Position numbers and translations under genes: made by a program. DNA of 64,000 nucleotides from Prevotella sp. (GTDB lineage: Bacteria; Bacteroidota; Bacteroidia; Bacteroidales; Bacteroidaceae): assembly GCA_021204905.1 (NCBI GenBank), contig JAJPYN010000004.1, forward strand, positions 18,996 to 82,995, written 5' to 3'. Position 1 is the stretch's first letter. The number at the start of each line of letters is the position of its first letter. Shown here in pieces: positions 59,868 to 64,000 of this stretch. A model generated the notes under the pieces. It ran no database searches, was not told the DNA's origin, and was given only the letters and a program-made list of their open reading frames with translations.

Positions 59868-61025
59868 GTGAGGAAAAACGTCAGTCAAAAAGAACCGGTA
59901 AGGTTGAGAGAGAAGCCGTTGACAAACGGTTGTAAGAGCTTGTACCTCGACATCTATCGCAGGGGGAAGCGGCACAAGGAATATTTGAGGCTGTACCTCA
60001 TAGACGCGAAGACGGCTGCCGAGCGCGAGCAAAACCGCCAGACGTTGGCGACGGCACAAGCGGTGAGGGCGAAGCGCCAGATAGAGTTGCAGAACGGGGA
60101 ATATTCGTTTGCGGATCAAGGGAGACTGGACATACCTTTTATTGAATACTATAAAGGCATGTATGAAGAACGTGAGCGCAATTCGGACAAAGGCACGCAT
60201 AAGGTATGGCGAGGATGTTTGAAATATATCAGATTGTATTGCGATGAAAAGACGACGTTCCGTGATGTTACGCCCGAGTTCGTCCAAGGCTTCAAGAACT
60301 TTCTTAACACTACCGACAAGTATATACATTCCAACGCCACGGGCTATTCATATAAGGAAGGAGAGCTATTGTCGGCCAACTCCAAATTGACTTACTTCTC
60401 TTGTTTCCGCGCTTGTATAAATCATGCGTACAACGAGCAGATTTTACAGCGCAACCCTCTGCGGGGAGTGGAAACCTTTCCCAAGCCCGAGGTGAAGCGC
60501 GAATATCTGACGTTGAAGGAAATTAAGCTGTTGGATTCCACTCCATGCAGACACCCTTGGCTGAAACGGTCTTTTCTCTTCTCGTGCATGACCGGTCTGC
60601 GGAAGAGCGACGTTGAGCGGCTTACGTGGGGAGACGTACAAAAGCAGGGGAAGTTCACGCGGATTATATTCAGGCAGAAGAAGACGGGCGGACAGGAATA
60701 TTTGGACATCACCCCTCAAGCGGAGAAGTATATGGGCGAGCGCGGTGCCGACGATGAAGCCGTCTTCTACGATTTCGGTCATAGTGTCTACACGAATTTG
60801 ATATTGCAGCGTTGGTGCTGTGATGCCGGAATACATAAGAAGCTTACGTTTCATTGCGCCCGTCATTCTTTTGCGATACTGATGCTCGACCTCGGCGCGG
60901 ACATTTACACCGTTTCAAAGTTGTTGGGCCATAGGGAACTGTCGACCACGCAGATATACGCCAAGGTGCTCGACCGCAAGAAGCAGGAGGCGGTATCGCT
61001 TATTCCGGAGATAGGGCAACATTGA
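59868..61025 (+). CDS. Tyrosine site-specific integrase
   Basis: A 385-residue tyrosine recombinase of the Bacteroidota integrase type. An N-terminal arm-binding domain (about 1-85: REKPLTNGCKSLYLDIYRRG) is followed by a SAM-like core-binding domain (about 100-205: FIEYYKGMYEERERNS) and the catalytic domain with Arg in MTGLRKSDVERLTW, Lys in KKTGGQEYL, HxxR in TFHCARHSFAIL, and the last His and Tyr in LGHRELSTTQIYAK. All catalytic residues are intact. The start is a GTG; the nearest ATG upstream is out of frame. It lies downstream of tRNA-Leu, same strand. Confidence 0.93.
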   Translation: MRKNVSQKEPVRLREKPLTNGCKSLYLDIYRRGKRHKEYLRLYLIDAKTAAEREQNRQTLATAQAVRAKRQIELQNGEYSFADQGRLDIPFIEYYKGMYEERERNSDKGTHKVWRGCLKYIRLYCDEKTTFRDVTPEFVQGFKNFLNTTDKYIHSNATGYSYKEGELLSANSKLTYFSCFRACINHAYNEQILQRNPLRGVETFPKPEVKREYLTLKEIKLLDSTPCRHPWLKRSFLFSCMTGLRKSDVERLTWGDVQKQGKFTRIIFRQKKTGGQEYLDITPQAEKYMGERGADDEAVFYDFGHSVYTNLILQRWCCDAGIHKKLTFHCARHSFAILMLDLGADIYTVSKLLGHRELSTTQIYAKVLDRKKQEAVSLIPEIGQH

Positions 61026-61094
61026 CTTTTTCCCCCCCCTAAAAAGCGGTTTAGTTTAACGAGGGTATATATATAATAGAACATAAAATCACAA

Positions 61095-61178
61095 TACATT
61101 TGTAATAGGCTTGAACGTCCCTAAATATTATATCTTTTACGATATCCATGAGTAAAGTATAGAACATATACAAATGTA
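61095..61178. repeat. Spaced inverted repeat between integrase and abiE
   Basis: TACATTTGTA (61095-61104) and its reverse complement TACAAATGTA (61169-61178), 64 bp apart in very AT-rich DNA. It may be a binding site for an element-encoded regulator or only part of the general AT-rich composition. A run of eight Cs lies upstream, just after the integrase stop (61032-61039). Confidence 0.4.
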
Positions 61179-61210
61179 TGTAAAATAAATATTTTCCAAA
61201 CGAGATTAGG

Positions 61211-61245
61211 TTTTGCCACAAAAAGAAAGTAACTTTGTGGCAAAA
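61211..61245 (+). promoter_or_regulatory. Perfect inverted repeat and promoter of the abiE operon
   Basis: TTTTGCCACAAA (61211-61222) is mirrored by TTTGTGGCAAAA (61234-61245) with an 11-bp spacer. The right arm overlaps a -7 element TAACTTTG (61230-61237), 17 bp before the AbiEi ATG. A protein bound here would block the promoter. AbiEi antitoxins are known to bind inverted repeats in their own promoters, so this is the likely operator. Confidence 0.7.
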
Positions 61246-61254
61246 TATTGTTTT

Positions 61255-61860
61255 ATGAGTGCAAACAGTTCATATAAATCAATATGCGACATTGTGGAAC
61301 GTGCCAAGCCCGGAACGGTATTTATACCCGATGATTTCGTTACGTGCGGTACTCCTGATGCAGTTCGTTCAGGGTTAAGCCGCATACACCGCAACGGGAA
61401 ATTACGTCGTTTGGCAAAGGGCATATACTACGTACCGGTCTATGACAAGTGGGACGGCACATTGAGTGAACCTGCATTGGAGGACGTTGCCATGAAAATT
61501 GCACAAAGGGATAATGCCCGGATTATCCCCACGGGGATGTATGCACTTAATAGGTTGGGGCTGTCAACACAAGTGCCGACCAACATCATTTACATAACCG
61601 ACGGTTCCGCCCGAAAGGTCAGATGTGGTGAGGGGAAAAGTATTACATTCCGCCATAGCAATGATTTGGGCAATTTCGCCTTTCAGTCCGAATTGATGCA
61701 ATTGGCAGTGCTTGCCATGCGGGAAATTGGCGAAAAAATAATAACCGAGGAGCAAAAGGGGCAAATTAAGAGTTTGATAACAGAACATGTCTCTGAGCAA
61801 GACTTCAAACACGATATAGTGCTTGCTCCGACATGGATAAAAACCATATTGCAACGATGA
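61255..61860 (+). CDS. abiEi: AbiEi-type antitoxin/transcriptional regulator (DUF6088-like)
   Basis: A 201-residue protein with an N-terminal winged-helix region (about 5-65: SICDIVERAKPGTVFIPDDF, RSGLSRIHRNGKLRRLAKG, IYYVPVYDKW) and a C-terminal AbiEi-like antitoxin domain (RIIPTGMYALNRLGLSTQVP, IIYITDGSARKVRCG). It is expected to repress its own operon and to counteract the AbiEii toxin without direct binding, the type IV mode. The ATG at 61255 is used; an in-frame TTG upstream would overlap the promoter palindrome. Its stop overlaps the abiEii start as ATGA. Confidence 0.83.
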   Translation: MSANSSYKSICDIVERAKPGTVFIPDDFVTCGTPDAVRSGLSRIHRNGKLRRLAKGIYYVPVYDKWDGTLSEPALEDVAMKIAQRDNARIIPTGMYALNRLGLSTQVPTNIIYITDGSARKVRCGEGKSITFRHSNDLGNFAFQSELMQLAVLAMREIGEKIITEEQKGQIKSLITEHVSEQDFKHDIVLAPTWIKTILQR

Positions 61861-62876
61861 AATTCATAGATTTATCACAAGAAGATCGCGTGGATATACT
61901 CACGCGTGTTTCTAACGATTTAAACATACGGCAACGAGAAGTCATAGAAAAGGATTGGTGGGTAACGGCGGTTCTCCGTGCAATGTTTAGCTTGCCGTAT
62001 GCAAATAATCTGTCTTTCAAAGGCGGGACATCACTGAGCAAGTGTTGGCATTTGATAGAACGTTTCTCGGAAGATATTGATATCGGCATTAACCGGGAAT
62101 ATCTCGGTTTCAGCGGTTCGTTATCAAGAACACAAATCAGTGACAAACTACGCCGTGCCGCATGTTCTTTTGTAAGAGAGAAAATGCAATATGATTTAGC
62201 GGGACAATTGGAGAAAGACGGCATATCACGCGATAGGTTCAAAATAGATGTCGATATAACGCCTGTTACTACCACCGACCCGGAGATTATCAACATAAAT
62301 TACGATTCAGCCCTGACAGTCTCCATCGCCGGCCAGACCGGATTGTATATACTTCCCAAGGTGAAAGTTGAGGTTAGCGGCAGGTCAATGAGCGAGCCTG
62401 TGAGTGATGTCGAAATCTGTTCTATGATTGATAGTGTCTATCCGAAAGCACCTTTTGCGGAACCCGGGTTTATGGTACATGCCGTTCTTCCCGAGCGTAC
62501 ATTCCTTGAAAAGATATTCCTGCTACATGAAGAGTTTGCCAAACCAAAAGATTTAATACGTGTGGAACGCATGTCAAGACACATGTATGACATTGGTCAG
62601 ATGCTGAAAACACCTATTGCAGAGATGGCTCTCCGCGATGAACAACTCTACCGCCAAGTAGTGGAACATCGCCGCACTTTCATCAGGTTACGCGGTTTTA
62701 ACTATGACACTCTCTATCCGAACACGCTTAATATTGTTCCACCTGCTTCTATTATAGAACAATGGAGATCAGACTATGAGATTATGCGTTTGAACATGAT
62801 ATATGGCGAATCTGTTTCATTCGATGAACTGGTAAACAATCTCAAAGATTTGAATAATAGGATAAAAGAATTGTGA
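61857..62876 (+). CDS. abiEii: AbiEii-type nucleotidyltransferase toxin
   Basis: A 339-residue toxin of the AbiEii/AbiGii family, which halts growth and can abort phage infection; studied members transfer nucleotides onto tRNA. The nucleotidyltransferase motif is LSFKGGTSLSKCW with the metal-binding acids in FSEDIDIGI (about residues 55-85); another acidic strand is KIDVDITPV, and the C-terminal helical part has FLEKIFLLHEEFAK and RHMYDIGQM. The start at 61857 forms ATGA with the antitoxin stop and is preferred over an ATG eight codons upstream. It is cotranscribed with the antitoxin. Confidence 0.88.
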   Translation: MKFIDLSQEDRVDILTRVSNDLNIRQREVIEKDWWVTAVLRAMFSLPYANNLSFKGGTSLSKCWHLIERFSEDIDIGINREYLGFSGSLSRTQISDKLRRAACSFVREKMQYDLAGQLEKDGISRDRFKIDVDITPVTTTDPEIININYDSALTVSIAGQTGLYILPKVKVEVSGRSMSEPVSDVEICSMIDSVYPKAPFAEPGFMVHAVLPERTFLEKIFLLHEEFAKPKDLIRVERMSRHMYDIGQMLKTPIAEMALRDEQLYRQVVEHRRTFIRLRGFNYDTLYPNTLNIVPPASIIEQWRSDYEIMRLNMIYGESVSFDELVNNLKDLNNRIKEL

Positions 62877-63005
62877 CGATATATATATGTTTGCCTTTGA
62901 ATGCCATATTTCATATGCGTATTGCACTTTTTACAATCGCTGGCAAAGATATTTCAAGTATACGACTATAAGAACGTACCGGGTTTTATGAGTCTGTTCA
63001 ATGGA

Positions 63006-63059
63006 GAATGTGCGATGTAAGGGTATTCTTGTTGTTAGGATCGCAGACATCGTACATTC
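63006..63059. repeat. Inverted repeat downstream of abiEii
   Basis: GAATGTGCGATGT (63006-63018) against ACATCGTACATTC (63047-63059), 12 of 13 bases paired, with a 28-nt loop. It has no T-run, so it is not a standard terminator. The 590-bp gap 62877-63466 contains this, a promoter and a structured leader, but no convincing gene. Confidence 0.5.
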
Positions 63060-63097
63060 CTAATATTTTAAGAGAAAAAGTAAAATATAGAGATTTA

Positions 63098-63127
63098 TTT
63101 GACTTTTCCAGATTTTTCATAACTTTG
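63098..63127 (+). promoter_or_regulatory. Probable promoter of the BspA-like gene
   Basis: TTTG (63098-63101), an 18-bp spacer, TAACTTTG (63120-63127). The predicted leader to the ATG at 63467 is about 330 nt, unusually long. Confidence 0.5.
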
Positions 63128-63151
63128 CCTTACGTTTCGCGACATTTGCAT

Positions 63152-63300
63152 GTCCGAGACATAAGACATATTGGCAAAAGCGCATTTTCGCTTTATTCCA
63201 TAAGTGTGAAATCGGACACTTCACAAACAAGTAGTATCGGGATAAAGAGAAAGAGGCTCCTTGGATTGTATTCGTGCATTTCTATGCAGAATACGCCAAG
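63152..63300 (+). promoter_or_regulatory. Structured 5' leader of the BspA-like gene
   Basis: Several stems can be drawn: TGTCCGA/TCGGACA (about 63151 and 63212), AAAGCG/CGCTTT (about 63178-63195, short loop), and a long interrupted hairpin at 63260-63300 made of CTTGG/CCAAG, GTATTC/GAATAC and TGCA/TGCA with loop TTTCTA. The last is too regular to be chance pairing. A regulatory role is inferred only. Confidence 0.45.
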
Positions 63301-63466
63301 TGGGGTTGTTCCTTTTTCCTTATAGATATTACCGGGAGTCCGAACCCAACACTTATATTAAGGCAGGAATGTTGACCTCACTTTTCTTTTATGCCTTCAC
63401 CGAAACAAAACTGAAACCGCCCCTGCCGGGTCAACAAGGGCAACGGAACTTTAACAATAAACAATT

Positions 63467-64000
63467 ATGAAGAAAACATCTTTGCTCAAAGCGATGTTCA
63501 TCTCGTTGCTCCTCTCGTCATTGCCTTCGTCCTCCTTTGCGTATGACTTCTCCGCAGATAATGATGACGGCGTAACCATTTACTACAACATCACCTCATC
63601 AACTGACCGAACTGTGGAGGTAACGGGTTTAGGCAATTATGAGTATTCAGGTGATGTCGTAATTCCCTCAACCGTGAAGTATGACAACACTACCTATCTT
63701 GTTACAAGTATAGGCGAGTCGGCATTCAGTGTTTCGAGCCTTACCTCAGTTGAGATCCCGAGCAGCGTTACAAGTATAGGAAGTGATGCATTCTATTATT
63801 GTGAGAGCCTTACTTCAATTGAGATACCGAGCAGTGTTACGAGTATAGGAGGTGGTGCATTCTTTTATTGTTCGAGCCTTACTTCAATTGAGATACCAAG
63901 TAGTGTTACAAGTATAGGAAGTTCTGCATTCTTTTATTGTTCGAGCCTTACCTCAATTGAGATACCGAGTGGAGTTACAAGCATAGGTAGTTATGCATTC
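63467..64000 (+). CDS. BspA-type leucine-rich repeat surface protein, 3' end outside window
   Basis: At least 178 codons of a secreted repeat protein. After a signal peptide (MKKTSLLKAMFISLLLSSLP, cut expected near SFA) comes a short lead-in (VTIYYNITSSTDRTVEVTG) with the BspA-typical VVIPSTVKYDNTTYLVTSIG, then 22-23-residue LRR_5 repeats of the form SLTSIEIPSSVTSIGSSAF. Family members are surface proteins that can bind host proteins or other bacteria. The repeats are nearly identical in DNA. It is preceded by a long leader and lies in AT-rich DNA after the abiE pair. The frame remains open at the window end. Confidence 0.87.
   Translation, partial: MKKTSLLKAMFISLLLSSLPSSSFAYDFSADNDDGVTIYYNITSSTDRTVEVTGLGNYEYSGDVVIPSTVKYDNTTYLVTSIGESAFSVSSLTSVEIPSSVTSIGSDAFYYCESLTSIEIPSSVTSIGGGAFFYCSSLTSIEIPSSVTSIGSSAFFYCSSLTSIEIPSGVTSIGSYAF
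63707..64000 (+). repeat. Tandem 69-bp repeats in the BspA-like gene
   Basis: One 66-bp unit followed by 69-bp units, each beginning near AGTATAGG and containing AGCCTTAC(C/T)TCAATTGAGAT. Neighbouring units differ at only a few positions, so the array is prone to slippage or recombination. It runs off the window. Confidence 0.85.

Noticed and set aside
61032..61039. Run of eight Cs just after the integrase stop
   Set aside because: It is outside any coding region and shows no promoter spacing that length changes would alter; noted only as part of the AT-rich gap.
63008..63325. 105-codon frame between abiEii and the BspA-like gene
   Set aside because: It runs across an inverted repeat, a promoter and hairpins, and does not look like a protein.

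Overview
The window reads as chromosomal DNA of a GC-rich member of the Bacteroidales (Bacteroidota). The evidence is a recurring promoter form, TTTG about 20 bp upstream of TAnnTTTG, the absence of clear Shine-Dalgarno sequences, and lineage-typical genes: a PorE-like type IX secretion lipoprotein, a DUF4923 lipoprotein, a FimB/Mfa2-like lipoprotein, a BspA-type leucine-rich repeat protein, and the carboxynorspermidine route to spermidine. Family or genus cannot be fixed from the sequence alone. No rRNA or CRISPR array was found. Three tRNAs are present: Arg(CCG), Asn(GTT) and Leu(CAA).

Layout. 1-11.6 kb: the 3' part of dnaA, an SprT-like metalloprotease, nspC, RNase R, a SpoU-type methyltransferase and the glutamate synthase pair gltB-gltD. 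11.6-13 kb: an AT-rich island with one secreted protein of unknown function, read leftward, behind a long structured leader. 13-19 kb: argS, an RNase HI-like protein, a collapsed GH43 gene, an acyltransferase broken at a run of eight Gs, and dnaX. 19-30 kb: a 43-codon relic of a peroxiredoxin, tRNA-Arg, fhs, then dnaB-helD and porE-rsmF-like-folA. 30-45 kb: DUF4923 lipoprotein, tRNA-Asn, recA with carboxynorspermidine synthase, nhaD, a secreted helix-hairpin-helix protein, and a leftward run of FimB-like lipoprotein, GH31 and dnaE. 45-59 kb: cysS, pepT-ndk, a compact leftward operon (parE, S41 protease, Fur-type regulator, ruvB, coaD, ybeY, and a three-part phytase-like/PAP2/barrel protein), a GNAT-like protein, greA and a HIT protein. 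59.3-64 kb: tRNA-Leu with a tyrosine integrase, a type IV AbiE toxin-antitoxin pair and the start of a BspA-like protein. This last part is visibly more AT-rich and looks like an integrated element.

Genes that work together. NspC and carboxynorspermidine synthase catalyse the two consecutive steps that make spermidine in this phylum, but they lie 30 kb apart. Replication and repair genes are dense here (dnaA, dnaX, dnaB, helD, recA, dnaE, ruvB, parE, an RNase HI). GltB and GltD form one enzyme. Fhs and FolA both serve folate one-carbon metabolism.

The most unusual signals are: (1) a G8 tract that puts an otherwise intact acyltransferase out of frame, a candidate on/off switch; (2) a dispersed repeat of about 75 bp, always in the same orientation, mostly between convergent genes, with one copy apparently absorbed into the dnaX linker; (3) two genes that kept their ends but lost their middles; (4) a terminator/antiterminator-like leader at 12.6 kb; (5) a perfect 12-bp inverted repeat over the abiE promoter; (6) a phytase-like/PAP2/outer-membrane-barrel fusion. 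Positions and motifs were read by eye; no database search or folding program was run.
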